Shown here: positions 38,277 through 46,518 of the stretch, one piece after another
Layout: the number at the start of each line of letters is the position of its first letter
How positions within the stretch are numbered: the first letter of the stretch is position 1
NCBI GenBank assembly: GCA_903824185.1
Contig: CAIJVU010000048.1
Location: 1 to 46,518 of the forward strand
Direction: 5' to 3'
DNA length: 46,518 nucleotides
Origin: an uncultured Hyphomicrobiales bacterium
GTDB taxonomy: Bacteria; Pseudomonadota; Alphaproteobacteria; Rhizobiales; Beijerinckiaceae
Position numbers and translations under genes: made by a program
Notes under the pieces: model-generated
Told to the model about the DNA's origin: nothing
Seen by the model: the letters and a program-made list of their open reading frames with translations, nothing else
Database searches by the model: none

Positions 38277-39077
38277 GTGAGCACCATATCACCGCTCTCC
38301 GTTGTCGATCCCTCCGCCCGTCTGGGTGCGGATGTGGTCGTTGGTCCTTTTTGCACCGTTGGCCCAAATGTTTTCTTGGAAGACAAGGTTGAACTGGTCA
38401 GTCATGTCGCCGTGTCCGGTCATACGGTGGTGGGTGCGCGCACCCGCATTTATCCTTTCGCTTCCATCGGCCATCCGCCGCAGGATTTGAAATTCAAGGG
38501 CGAAGCCTCCACCCTTCATATCGGGTCTGATTGTATGATCCGTGAAGGGGTCACCATGAATCCCGGCACCGAAGGGGGCGGCATGGAAACGCGGGTGGGC
38601 GACCACTGCACCTTCCTCGCCAATGCCCATGTCGCGCATGATTGCATTGTCGGCAACCACGTTATCTTTTCCAATAATGTCATGTTGGCGGGCCATTGTC
38701 GGGTGGGTGATTTTGCGATTTTGGGCGGCGGCTCTGCCGTGCATCAATTCTGCCGCATCGGTGCGCATGCCTTTATCGGCGGATTGTCCGGTGTCGAGAA
38801 TGATGTCATCCCCTATGGTATTGCCATTGGCAATCGCGCCCATCTCGCTGGCCTTAATATTGTCGGGCTGAAGCGTCGCGGTTTTGAGCGTGAAGTGATC
38901 CATGACATCAGACGCGCCTATCGTTTGTTGTTTGCCAATGAAGGCACGTTGCAAGAGCGCATGGAAGACGTGGAGCAGGAGTTTTCCGCCCATGTCACCG
39001 TGCGCGAAATCCTTGCCTTTATCCGTGAGGGCGGCAGCCGCAGTGTCTGCACACCGCGTGAAGGTCATGAGAACTGA
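38277..39077 (+). CDS. lpxA: UDP-N-acetylglucosamine acyltransferase
   Basis: First step of lipid A synthesis, 3-O-acylation of UDP-GlcNAc. The 266-residue protein is a beta-helix of hexapeptide repeats (VVDPSARLGADVVVGPFCTVGPNV onward) with the catalytic histidine segment ANAHVAHDCIVGNHVIFSNNVMLAGHC. The C-terminal helical domain includes NIVGLKRRGFEREVIHDIRRAYRLLF. It begins with GTG, five bases after the fabZ stop, with a weak binding site, so coupling to fabZ is likely. It overlaps lpxI by 11 bases. Confidence 0.96.
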   Translation: MSTISPLSVVDPSARLGADVVVGPFCTVGPNVFLEDKVELVSHVAVSGHTVVGARTRIYPFASIGHPPQDLKFKGEASTLHIGSDCMIREGVTMNPGTEGGGMETRVGDHCTFLANAHVAHDCIVGNHVIFSNNVMLAGHCRVGDFAILGGGSAVHQFCRIGAHAFIGGLSGVENDVIPYGIAIGNRAHLAGLNIVGLKRRGFEREVIHDIRRAYRLLFANEGTLQERMEDVEQEFSAHVTVREILAFIREGGSRSVCTPREGHEN

Positions 39078-39930
39078 GCGCAGCGCCTTAACGCTGACGC
39101 GCACACTGGCTATTCTTGCTGGGGGTGGTTTTTTTCCACGGGAGGTGGCGCGTCATGCGCGCCAGCATGGCTATCAACCCGTCTTCTTTGCTCTCAAAGG
39201 TTTTGCGGACAGTAGTTTGGGCGATGAAGCGGAAACCATTTGGGTTGATCTGCTCAAGCCCCATGAGCTGTTGGCGCAATTAAAAAAACGACAGCCCTAT
39301 GGTCTTGTTCTGGCAGGCCACGTGCGCCGCCCCGGTCCGCATGTTATGTTGTCGGCTTTTCAACAGTTCAAACAATCTACGGATTTACTGTCCTTGTTGG
39401 CGCAAGGCGATGATCATTTGTTGCGCGGCGCTTTGGTCGCCCTTGAAAATGAAGGCTTGAAGATTCTGGGCATTGATGAGGTCGCCCCGAGCCTCTTATG
39501 TCCGGCTGGCACATTGGGAACCATTCCCCCTGATGACGCCTATCTGAAGATGATTGCCACAGGCTTTGGCTTGTTGCGCGCCCTCTCGCCTTATGATTGC
39601 GGACAGGCTGCCGTGATCGAAGGGAGCCGCATTCTCGCGATTGAAGGGCCCGAGGGCACGGATCAAATGCTCAAGCGTTGTCGCCCGCGATTCAACTGGT
39701 TTGGGCAGGATGCGCGTGTCTTTACGCGTCTGTTTGTGAAAGCCGCCAAGCAAGGGCAAGACAGGCGGGCTGATCTGCCAGCGGTTGGGCCGCGCACCAT
39801 TGATGCCTGTGTCAGGGCAGGCATATCGGGTCTGGCTTTGCAGGCAGGCAGTGTGCTGTTGATCGAGCGCGAGGCGATGGTCGCGCGGGCCAATGAAAAA
39901 GGCGTCTTTATCACCGGAGTGAAAACGTGA
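39067..39930 (+). CDS. lpxI: UDP-2,3-diacylglucosamine diphosphatase LpxI
   Basis: Hydrolyses UDP-2,3-diacylglucosamine to lipid X, the step done by unrelated LpxH in Escherichia coli. LpxI (former DUF1009) is the alphaproteobacterial replacement, known from Caulobacter. The 287-residue protein shows LAILAGGGFFPREVARHAR near the N-terminus, LLSLLAQGDDHLLRGALVALENEG, and the C-terminal catalytic domain with GQAAVIEGSRILAIEGPEGTDQML and PAVGPRTIDACVRAGISGLALQAG. Start at ATG 39067 inside the end of lpxA. It overlaps lpxB by four bases (GTGA). Confidence 0.94.
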   Translation: MRTERSALTLTRTLAILAGGGFFPREVARHARQHGYQPVFFALKGFADSSLGDEAETIWVDLLKPHELLAQLKKRQPYGLVLAGHVRRPGPHVMLSAFQQFKQSTDLLSLLAQGDDHLLRGALVALENEGLKILGIDEVAPSLLCPAGTLGTIPPDDAYLKMIATGFGLLRALSPYDCGQAAVIEGSRILAIEGPEGTDQMLKRCRPRFNWFGQDARVFTRLFVKAAKQGQDRRADLPAVGPRTIDACVRAGISGLALQAGSVLLIEREAMVARANEKGVFITGVKT

Positions 39931-41081
39931 GCAGGCCGTTGAAAATCGGTTTGATTGCGGGGGAGGCCTCGGGCGATCAGTTGGGCTTCAAGCTGATGCG
40001 GGCCTTGCGGGCGCGCGTCGGTGATTGTGAGATGATCGGGGTGGGCGGTCCTTTGATGGAGCAGGAGGGCTTGTCCTCGTTGTTTCCGCTCTCCGATATT
40101 GCGGTCATGGGCATTTTGCCGGTCATTGCCCGCCTGCCTTTGCTGCTCAGGCGGATCCGTGAAACCATCGCCTTTTTGTCCGAACAAAAACCGGATGTCT
40201 TGGTGATTATCGACAGTCCCGATTTCACCCATCGCGTGGCAAGACAGCTCAAAAAACAGCGGCCGGATTTGAAGGTGATCAATTATGTGAGCCCAACGGT
40301 TTGGGCTTGGCGACCGGGACGGGCCCGCAACATGAAGGGCTATATTGATCATGTCTTGGCCTTGCTGCCTTTCGAGCCCGCGGCCTATCTGCGTTTGGAC
40401 GGCCCGCCTTGCACCTATGTGGGTCATCCCTTGATCGAGCGCCTCGATGAATTGCTGCCATCGATTGAAGAGCAAACAAGGCGTGATCAACGACCCTTCA
40501 AAATGCTGATTTTACCGGGTAGCCGTCGCAGCGAAATCAAGCGTTTGATGCCGGTATTTGGTGCCGTTTTACAGGCCTTGTCGACCCGCTTGGAGGGGCG
40601 CATCGAGGCTGATTTGCCCGCCGTCAACCATCTGCGTGCGGAGATCGAGCAGCATCTGGCCACATGGCCCGTCAAGCCGCGCTTGCTGTTTGGTGAGGCT
40701 GATAAATATCGCGCCTTTCGCGAAGCGCGTGTGGCCCTTGCCGCATCGGGCACTGTGACGCTGGAACTGGCTTTGTCCTCTGTGCCGCAGGTCGTGGCTT
40801 ATCAGGTGTCACGCTTGGAGGCGCAATTGCGCCATTTCATCACGGTGTCATCCATTGTGCTGCCCAATCTGATTTTGGACGAGCAGGCCTTTCCGGAATT
40901 TTTGCAAGAGAATTGCACCGTCCATCATTTGACCCAAGCCTTGCTGCCCTTGCTGGAAGAGAGCCCCGAGCGCCACGCCCAGCTTGCCGCCTGCCAGCGT
41001 TTGCAGGCTTGCATGAATGTGCCCGTTCCCCCGTCTGACAAAGCGGTGGATGTGATTTTATCCACACTGTCTCGCCCATAA
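39927..41081 (+). CDS. lpxB: Lipid-A-disaccharide synthase
   Basis: GT-B glycosyltransferase that joins lipid X and UDP-diacylglucosamine to form the lipid A disaccharide. The 384-residue protein has the N-terminal signature IGLIAGEASGDQLGFKLMRAL, the segment MGILPVIARLPLLLRRIRETI, DVLVIIDSPDFTHRVARQLKK, NYVSPTVWAWRPGRARNM and, in the C-terminal half, the nucleotide-site stretch ALAASGTVTLELAL. It starts with GTG overlapping the lpxI stop. It is the last gene of the rightward lpx cluster and converges with gltA. Confidence 0.97.
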   Translation: MSRPLKIGLIAGEASGDQLGFKLMRALRARVGDCEMIGVGGPLMEQEGLSSLFPLSDIAVMGILPVIARLPLLLRRIRETIAFLSEQKPDVLVIIDSPDFTHRVARQLKKQRPDLKVINYVSPTVWAWRPGRARNMKGYIDHVLALLPFEPAAYLRLDGPPCTYVGHPLIERLDELLPSIEEQTRRDQRPFKMLILPGSRRSEIKRLMPVFGAVLQALSTRLEGRIEADLPAVNHLRAEIEQHLATWPVKPRLLFGEADKYRAFREARVALAASGTVTLELALSSVPQVVAYQVSRLEAQLRHFITVSSIVLPNLILDEQAFPEFLQENCTVHHLTQALLPLLEESPERHAQLAACQRLQACMNVPVPPSDKAVDVILSTLSRP

Positions 41082-41103
41082 AAAAGGGAGGCCGAAGCCT
41101 CCC
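41079..41103 (-). terminator. Intrinsic terminator between lpxB and gltA
   Basis: A perfect 7-bp stem, GGGAGGC (41086-41092) and GCCTCCC (41097-41103), has a CGAA loop. The A-run at 41080-41085 gives six T residues on the minus strand, so it is a canonical terminator for gltA, whose stop lies 26 bases away. For lpxB transcription the stem could also stop polymerase, but only a weak T-stretch follows on the plus strand. Confidence 0.9.
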
Positions 41104-41129
41104 TGAATTTCACTTCATCGGTGATCCGA

Positions 41130-42413
41130 TCAGCGACCTTTGATGTCCTGATAATCGCGCTTGGCATAGCCGGTATAGAGCTGGCGCGGACGACCGATCT
41201 TCTGGCCGGGATCTTCAATCATTTCTTTCCATTGAGCGATCCAGCCCACCGTACGGGCGAGGGCGAACAACACCGTGAACATCGAGGTCGGGAAGCCCAT
41301 CGCCTTCAAGGTGATGCCGGAATAGAAATCGATATTGGGATAGAGTTTGCGCTCGACGAAATATTCATCCGTCAGGGCGATGCGTTCGAGTTCCACGGCC
41401 ACGTCGAGCAAAGGATCTTTGCTGCCGACAGCCTTCAACACGTCATGCGTGGTCTTCTGCATGATTTTGGCGCGGGGATCGTAGTTTTTATACACACGAT
41501 GACCGAAACCCATCAGACGGAAGGGATCATTCTTGTCTTTGGCGCGGGCGATGAATTGCGGAATGCGATCGACATGACCGATTTCAGCCAGCATCTTCAA
41601 GGCCGCTTCGTTGGCGCCGCCATGGGCGGGGCCCCACAGGCAGGCAATGCCCGCTGCGATACAAGCGAAGGGATTGGCCCCCGAGGAACCGGCCAAACGC
41701 ACGGTCGATGTCGAGGCATTTTGCTCGTGATCGGCATGCAGAATGAAAATCCGGTCCAGCGCTTTTGAAAGCACCGGATTGACCTTGTAGTCCTCGCAGG
41801 GCACGGCAAAGCACATGTTGAGGAAGTTCGAGGTGTAATCGAGATCATTCTTCGGATAGACGAAAGGCTGGCCAACCGAATATTTATAGGCCATAGCCGC
41901 CAGTGTCGGCATTTTGGCGATCATGCGCATGGACGCGATCATGCGTTGCTGCGGATCGGAAATGTCGGTCGAGTCGTGATAGAAAGCCGACAATGCGCCG
42001 ACAGAAGCCACCATTACCGCCATCGGATGGGCGTCGCGACGGAAGCCCTGGAAGAAACGCATCATCTGCTCATGCACCATCGTGTGGCGGGTGACATGAT
42101 AGACGAAATCCTGTTTCTGGGCTGTGGTGGGCAATTCGCCGTACAGCAGCAGATAGCAGGTTTCCAGAAAATCGCCGTGTTCGGCGAGTTGCTCGATCGG
42201 ATAGCCGCGATGCAGCAAAATGCCTTCGTCACCGTCAATATAGGTGATTTTGGACTCGCAGCTTGCGGTTGATGTAAAGCCGGGGTCAAACGTAAACATG
42301 CCGGTCTGACCGTACAACTTGCCGATATCGACCACGCTCGGGCCGATCGTGCCTTCTTTAATCGGCATATCAACCTTTTGTGCGTTGAAATCGAAATGCG
42401 CGGATTCGCTCAT
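41130..42413 (-). CDS. gltA: Citrate synthase
   Basis: Condenses acetyl-CoA and oxaloacetate, the entry reaction of the TCA cycle. The 427-residue protein is of the hexameric type II family, which is allosterically inhibited by NADH in many Gram-negative bacteria. Catalytic regions are [53 protein letters not shown] with the active-site histidine, and DFYSGI near the C-terminus. A GTTGGGGGTA site precedes the ATG. It is transcribed leftward against lpxB and ends at its own terminator. Placement between lpxB and gltX is common in Hyphomicrobiales. Confidence 0.98.
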   Translation of the reverse strand: MSESAHFDFNAQKVDMPIKEGTIGPSVVDIGKLYGQTGMFTFDPGFTSTASCESKITYIDGDEGILLHRGYPIEQLAEHGDFLETCYLLLYGELPTTAQKQDFVYHVTRHTMVHEQMMRFFQGFRRDAHPMAVMVASVGALSAFYHDSTDISDPQQRMIASMRMIAKMPTLAAMAYKYSVGQPFVYPKNDLDYTSNFLNMCFAVPCEDYKVNPVLSKALDRIFILHADHEQNASTSTVRLAGSSGANPFACIAAGIACLWGPAHGGANEAALKMLAEIGHVDRIPQFIARAKDKNDPFRLMGFGHRVYKNYDPRAKIMQKTTHDVLKAVGSKDPLLDVAVELERIALTDEYFVERKLYPNIDFYSGITLKAMGFPTSMFTVLFALARTVGWIAQWKEMIEDPGQKIGRPRQLYTGYAKRDYQDIKGR

Positions 42414-42643
42414 GCTGGTACCCCCAACTTCGTGTTAAAGTCTCACTCAAATCCATTTGGGATTGCTGATCTATCACTGTGATGACACTTTCGTGACAGC
42501 ACGGAGAAACAGCCCGCTGGAACCAAGCAAGGTGCCCTGTTTAGTAAATCATTTCCCCAAACCGATCAACCAGACCAAAGGCATAGGCCGCGCTTTAAAA
42601 TAAAGCAGTTCCCTTTGATTTGATTGGGAAAATTCCGTTCTTT
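42414..42643. promoter_or_regulatory. gltX-gltA intergenic region (gltA promoter region)
   Basis: 230 bases with no gene. Near gltA there is a perfect 11-base palindrome ATCACTGTGAT (42473-42483), a possible operator. On the gltX side TTCCC/GGGAA (42609-42630) forms a weak stem with a 12-base loop, possibly a poor gltX terminator. The gltA promoter should lie here, but no hexamer pair stands out. Confidence 0.35.
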
Positions 42644-44059
42644 TCAAAGCTGGTCGTCAATTCTGCCGAGGCAGGCCTGTTTTCCCAGCACAACCATGAC
42701 ATCAAACAGGCCGGGCGAGGTCGCGCGACCGGTCAAAGTGGCCCGCAAGGGCTGTGCGACCTGACCGAGTTTGAGGCCTGATTTCTCTGCTTGTGCGCGC
42801 ACCACCGCTTCCACGGAGGCGAGCGACCACTCCTCAAGCGCTTCCAATTCGGGCCTGATGGCGGCCAGAACCTCTTTGCCGTCTTTGATCAGGGCTTCGG
42901 CTTTGGCTTCCAGCGTCAGCGTGCGTTGCGCATAGAGATAATAGGCCTGATCCATCAGCTCGACCAAACTGCGGGCCCGCTCTTTGAGACCCGGCATGGC
43001 GGTCATGAAGCGGCCCTTCAAATCCGCGTCTAATGTGGCAGGCCAGTGTTTATCGGCAGCCAGTACAGGCAGCAGGTCTTCAATCGCTGCGACCAAATCC
43101 GCATCGGCGGTCGCGCGCATCGTATGGCCGTTCACATGTTCGAGCTTGGTGAAGTCAAAACGGGCGGCGGACCGACCAATGGCGCCGAGATCGAAGAAAT
43201 CGATCATTTCATCCATCGAGAAAAATTCCTGATCGCCATGGCTCCAGCCCAGCCGCACCAGATAATTGCGCAAGGCTTGCGGCAGATAGCCCATGGCCTG
43301 ATAGGCCTCGACCCCCAAAGCGCCGTGGCGCTTGGATAATTTCGCGCCATCGGGTCCGTGAATCAGCGGAATATGCGCCATCTCCGGCACTTCCCAGCCG
43401 CAGGCCTGATATATCTGCGTCTGCCGCGCGGCATTGGTCAGATGGTCGTCGCCGCGAATGATATGGGTCACCCCCATGTCGTGGTCATCCACCACCACCG
43501 CCAGCATATAAGTGGGCCCGCCGTCAGAGCGCAGCAAAACCAAATCATCGAGATCCTTGTTCTGCCAGTTAACACGCCCTTGCACACGGTCTTCGACGAC
43601 CGTTTCCCCTTCAAGCGGAGCTTTAAGCCGGATCACCGGTTTCACGCCCGCAGGCGCATCCGAGGCTGGTCTGTCGCGCCAACGCCCGTCATAGCGCATG
43701 GGCTTGCCCTCGGCGCGGGCTTTCTCGCGCATTTCGGTGAGTTCTTCGGGGGAGGCGTAGCAATAATAGGCCTTGCCTTCGGCCAGCATCTGCAAGGCCA
43801 CCTCGCGATGTCGCTCTGCGCGGGAATATTGATACACGACCTCGTCGTCCCAAGTGATGCCCAGCCATTTTAACCCGCTCAAAATCGCGTCGATGGCAGC
43901 ATCGGTCGAGCGTTCCCGATCCGTATCCTCGATCCGCAACAGCATTTTGCCCCCCGTATGGCGGGCATAGAGCCAGTTAAACAGCGCGGTCCGTGCGCCG
44001 CCAATATGCAGAAAACCGGTCGGGGAGGGAGCAAAACGGGTGACAACAGGACGGGTCAT
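42644..44059 (-). CDS. gltX: Glutamate--tRNA ligase
   Basis: Class I synthetase that charges tRNA-Glu, and in many alphaproteobacteria also supplies Glu-tRNA-Gln for the amidotransferase route. The 471-residue protein has the HIGH-type motif in [40 protein letters not shown], and the KMSKS-type motif in [18 protein letters not shown] helical anticodon-binding C-terminal half follows. I start at the ATG at 44059 ([13 protein letters not shown]); a TTG seven codons upstream is open but unneeded. It is divergent from comEC across about 120 bases. Confidence 0.96.
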   Translation of the reverse strand: MTRPVVTRFAPSPTGFLHIGGARTALFNWLYARHTGGKMLLRIEDTDRERSTDAAIDAILSGLKWLGITWDDEVVYQYSRAERHREVALQMLAEGKAYYCYASPEELTEMREKARAEGKPMRYDGRWRDRPASDAPAGVKPVIRLKAPLEGETVVEDRVQGRVNWQNKDLDDLVLLRSDGGPTYMLAVVVDDHDMGVTHIIRGDDHLTNAARQTQIYQACGWEVPEMAHIPLIHGPDGAKLSKRHGALGVEAYQAMGYLPQALRNYLVRLGWSHGDQEFFSMDEMIDFFDLGAIGRSAARFDFTKLEHVNGHTMRATADADLVAAIEDLLPVLAADKHWPATLDADLKGRFMTAMPGLKERARSLVELMDQAYYLYAQRTLTLEAKAEALIKDGKEVLAAIRPELEALEEWSLASVEAVVRAQAEKSGLKLGQVAQPLRATLTGRATSPGLFDVMVVLGKQACLGRIDDQL

Positions 44060-44178
44060 CTCTTGCGGCAGCCTTTTCAATTGTTGGTTGTGAGCGCCTG
44101 ATTGCGCACTTTTGGGTGCGTGGCCCTTGAATGGCTAGTGCTCTAGCATCTTGTGTGCCGAAGGTTAAGGGGCTTGCG
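44060..44178. promoter_or_regulatory. Divergent gltX/comEC promoter region
   Basis: 119 bases between the divergent starts. It holds a small hairpin, CGCAC-TTTTGG-GTGCG (44105-44120), and the comEC binding site AAGGGG at 44167-44172. I found no LexA box and no convincing -35/-10 pair in either direction. Confidence 0.35.
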
Positions 44179-46476
44179 ATGTCGGCTGACAAAATTCCTG
44201 AACCTAGCCGCCCAACGGGTCCGCCCGTGCAAAGCCATATTCTTGGCCGCCTTCTTGCCAAACCCACCTTCCAGCCCATGGGTGCACAGGGCGTCTTGCT
44301 GGCCGATGGCTGGTCGGATTTCCGAAACAAGATGCAGCAATGGGCTTTGCTGGAACAGGATATGCGGCGGCCGTTTTTGTTTGTGCCGGTTGCGATGATG
44401 GCGGGGGTTTTGCTCTATGTGAAAGCGGATCAGGAGCCGCATTGGCTGGCCCCTTTTGCTCTCCTTCTGGTCGCGGCTTGGCTGGCTTGGTTGAACCGTG
44501 ATCAGCGGCGCGGCGTCATGGCGGGGCTTGTGCTTGTCTGTGCCGTGGCGGCAGGCTTTCTGGCGGCGTGTTTGCAAACCTTGCGCGTTTCCGCCCCCGT
44601 TTTGCAGGCCCCTTGGATGGGCTATGGCAGCGGCTTGATCGAACAGATTGACTGGGGGCAAGACGGGGCGGGTGAAGACAATGCGCATGTGATCCTGCGC
44701 GTTTATAAATTGGGAACGCTTGAGGCCCATCAACGTCCCCTGAACCTCAAATTATCGTTGAAAGGCCGGCCTGCCATTCAGGCGGGCGATGTGATCTATG
44801 CACCGATGCGCGTCCAACCGCTGCCCGGCCCCTCTTATGCGGGGGGCTATGATTTCCGCTTTGATTATTTTTTCAAACAAGTGGGCGGGGTGGGGTCGAT
44901 CGTTGGGCCCATCAAGCAAGGCTATGGCCGACCGCCCAATGCATGGCAACGGATTTGGGCCGGACTTGATCGCTATCGTTGCCTTGTCACCGGACGCATT
45001 GTGCGCGTTATTGGGGGGCAAAATGGGGCTGTGGCCGCAGCCCTGATTACCGGCAAGCGCGGCTATATCAATGATCACAGCAATGATGTCTTGCGCAGTG
45101 CGGGCATCTATCATGTTGTCTCGATTTCAGGTCTTCATATGGCCATTGCCGCGGGCTTTGCCTTCACCTGTGCGCGCTTGTTTTTTTTAATGGTGCCGGG
45201 CCTGTCGCTGCGCCATGACACACGCCGTTGGGCGGCATGGTCCGGCATGGCGGGGGCCGTTGTCTATGACATTTTTGCAGGCTCTGATATTGCCACCGAA
45301 CGCTCCATGCTGATGACCTTGGTGTTATTCGGTGCGATTGCTTTTGGACGTCGATTGCTATCCATGCGCAATTGCGCTTTGGCGGCAATTTTACTGTTGA
45401 TGGTGGAGCCCAATGGCGTGCTTAATCCGGGCTTTCAAATGTCGTTTGCAGCCGTTGCCGGATTGATTGCGCTTTATGAACGAAAGCCCGTCCATCGCCA
45501 TCCCGCTATACAGGGAATGCAAGGGCCGCAGGCTCTCACCGATCAACAAAGCAAAGCGGCGTCTCTTCCGTTTTACAAGCATCCCAAGCTCAAGGGTATT
45601 TTTCACGAAGTGGTGTTGACCACGCTTGTGGCAGAGGCGGCCACAGCACCCTTTGGCCTGTATCATTTTCATATGATCCAGAGTTATGGCTTGGTGGGCA
45701 ATGCCATCACCTTGCCCTTCGTATCGTTCATTGTCATGCCCGCCGCGGGTATTGGTTTGTTGGCCATGCCCTTTGGTTTGGATGCGCCTGTTTGGACGCT
45801 CATGGGGATGGGCATTGAGGCCATGATGCGCTGTTGCGAATGGATTGCCGCATGGCCTGTGGCAACGCGCTATATGGCGGGCTTTTCTGTTGTGGCGCTG
45901 TTGTGGATGGTTGTGGGGTTTACGATTTTATGTCTTCTCATCTCCCCCTTACGCTTTGCGGCCGTGCCGTTTTTATGTGTGGGTATTATACTCGCGTCCC
46001 AAACAGACAGGCCTGAATTTTATGTCAGTCGGGACGGGCGTTCTGTGGCTGTCCGCATGCAGGATGGGCGCTTGAAATTTGCCGGTTTGGGATTGAACAA
46101 TTTTACCCTGTCCCAGATTGCGCGGCAGGACGGCGATGATCGTCTTTCAAGTGATCCGAGTTTGCTGGCCGCCGAGGCATGCGAGAAAAAAGACTGTCGT
46201 TTGACAAGTGCGTCCGGATTCAAAATTGCGCTTGTCTGGAACGATGCGCTTTTGCTGCAAGCCTGTCTGCAGGCGGATGTGGTGGTGACGCGGCTTCACA
46301 CACAGCAACCCTGTCAGGCCATTTTGATTGATGCTTTGTTTTTGCAGCAACGGGGCGCGGTGCAAGGGGTGATCAGATCCGGACAGCTAGTGGTTGTGTC
46401 TGATCATACGCCCTTGCGGGATCGTCCTTGGGCCCCTGTCTTTGAGAGCAAAGAGAGAGCCCCCCAGACAAAATAA
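44179..46476 (+). CDS. comEC: ComEC/Rec2-type DNA internalisation channel protein
   Basis: Inner-membrane protein of the ComEC family, the channel for single-stranded DNA uptake in natural transformation. The protein has 765 residues. An N-terminal region with two or three helices (from about residue 68) leads to a soluble OB-like DUF4131 part. The Competence domain starts with AALITGKRGYINDHSNDVLRSAGIYHVVSISGLHMAIAAG and has many helices. The C-terminal domain lacks an HxHxDH metallo-beta-lactamase motif, unlike Bacillus ComEC. The ATG at 44179 has AAGGGG six bases upstream; an earlier in-frame ATG at 44131 is less likely. Many alphaproteobacteria keep comEC without known competence. Confidence 0.92.
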   Translation: MSADKIPEPSRPTGPPVQSHILGRLLAKPTFQPMGAQGVLLADGWSDFRNKMQQWALLEQDMRRPFLFVPVAMMAGVLLYVKADQEPHWLAPFALLLVAAWLAWLNRDQRRGVMAGLVLVCAVAAGFLAACLQTLRVSAPVLQAPWMGYGSGLIEQIDWGQDGAGEDNAHVILRVYKLGTLEAHQRPLNLKLSLKGRPAIQAGDVIYAPMRVQPLPGPSYAGGYDFRFDYFFKQVGGVGSIVGPIKQGYGRPPNAWQRIWAGLDRYRCLVTGRIVRVIGGQNGAVAAALITGKRGYINDHSNDVLRSAGIYHVVSISGLHMAIAAGFAFTCARLFFLMVPGLSLRHDTRRWAAWSGMAGAVVYDIFAGSDIATERSMLMTLVLFGAIAFGRRLLSMRNCALAAILLLMVEPNGVLNPGFQMSFAAVAGLIALYERKPVHRHPAIQGMQGPQALTDQQSKAASLPFYKHPKLKGIFHEVVLTTLVAEAATAPFGLYHFHMIQSYGLVGNAITLPFVSFIVMPAAGIGLLAMPFGLDAPVWTLMGMGIEAMMRCCEWIAAWPVATRYMAGFSVVALLWMVVGFTILCLLISPLRFAAVPFLCVGIILASQTDRPEFYVSRDGRSVAVRMQDGRLKFAGLGLNNFTLSQIARQDGDDRLSSDPSLLAAEACEKKDCRLTSASGFKIALVWNDALLLQACLQADVVVTRLHTQQPCQAILIDALFLQQRGAVQGVIRSGQLVVVSDHTPLRDRPWAPVFESKERAPQTK

Positions 46477-46497
46477 CGGGCCCGATACACGGGCCCG
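46477..46497. terminator. Palindromic hairpin after comEC
   Basis: CGGGCCCG (46477-46484) and its identical reverse complement (46490-46497) form a perfect 8-bp GC stem with a five-base loop, starting the base after the comEC stop. No T-run follows on the plus strand. On the minus strand the stem is followed by TTATTTT, so it may mainly terminate a leftward gene beyond the window, or act in both directions. Confidence 0.6.
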
Positions 46498-46518
46498 CAT
46501 GGCATCACGCAAGAGACC

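Noticed and set aside
41130-41768. 215-residue plus-strand open frame antisense to gltA
   Set aside because: It is the mirror of a highly conserved citrate synthase gene with clear coding signals on the minus strand, and has no recognisable domain.
1-46518. CRISPR arrays, insertion sequences, prophage or toxin-antitoxin genes
   Set aside because: I saw no regularly spaced repeats, transposase or integrase motifs, or typical toxin-antitoxin pairs; the window is conserved core genome.

Overview
The window reads as a core-genome segment of an alphaproteobacterium, probably of the Hyphomicrobiales (Rhizobiales). This rests on the 14-subunit nuo order, LpxI in place of LpxH, a DUF1467 gene, a short proline-tRNA ligase without an editing insert, an S2 protein with a C-terminal extension, and LexA boxes of the alphaproteobacterial GTTC-N7-GTTC type. 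G+C is moderate, around the mid-50s by eye. I see no insertion sequence, prophage, CRISPR array or other sign of recent transfer. Almost every gene is on the plus strand; only gltA and gltX run the other way.

Layout. Positions 1-372 hold the 3' part of tRNA-Val(TAC) with a terminator, then tRNA-Asp(GTC) with its own promoter. Positions 821-15571 are the nuo operon (nuoA to nuoN) for proton-pumping NADH:quinone oxidoreductase. A small two-helix membrane protein of unknown function is inserted between nuoH and nuoI. birA and rnj (RNase J) follow with overlapping stops and starts, then methylmalonyl-CoA epimerase, a DUF1467 protein, proS, and the lipoprotein-release transporter lolC-lolD.

The most unusual locus is at 22.6-22.8 kb. 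Two perfect alphaproteobacterial LexA boxes in opposite orientation overlap the -35 and -10 of a promoter with a 17-base spacer. Just downstream is a 31-codon gene with a strong ribosome binding site that encodes a single-helix membrane micropeptide. This is the design of an SOS-induced cell-division inhibitor such as Caulobacter SidA. The next gene is dnaE, the replicative polymerase alpha subunit.

From 26.6 to 41.1 kb the translation and envelope genes follow: rpsB-tsf, pyrH-frr-uppS-cdsA-dxr-rseP-bamA, and the lipid A set lpxD-fabZ-lpxA-lpxI-lpxB. Together these supply ribosome components, UMP for nucleotide pools, undecaprenyl and phospholipid precursors, isoprenoids, outer-membrane protein assembly and lipid A. 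Many neighbours overlap by four bases (ATGA or GTGA), which indicates translational coupling. Several leaders hold notable RNA structure, above all a perfect 14-bp inverted repeat that starts inside the lpxD start codon, and a chain of tiny reading frames ahead of bamA. gltA and gltX lie on the minus strand, and comEC closes the window with a terminator-like palindrome at its end.
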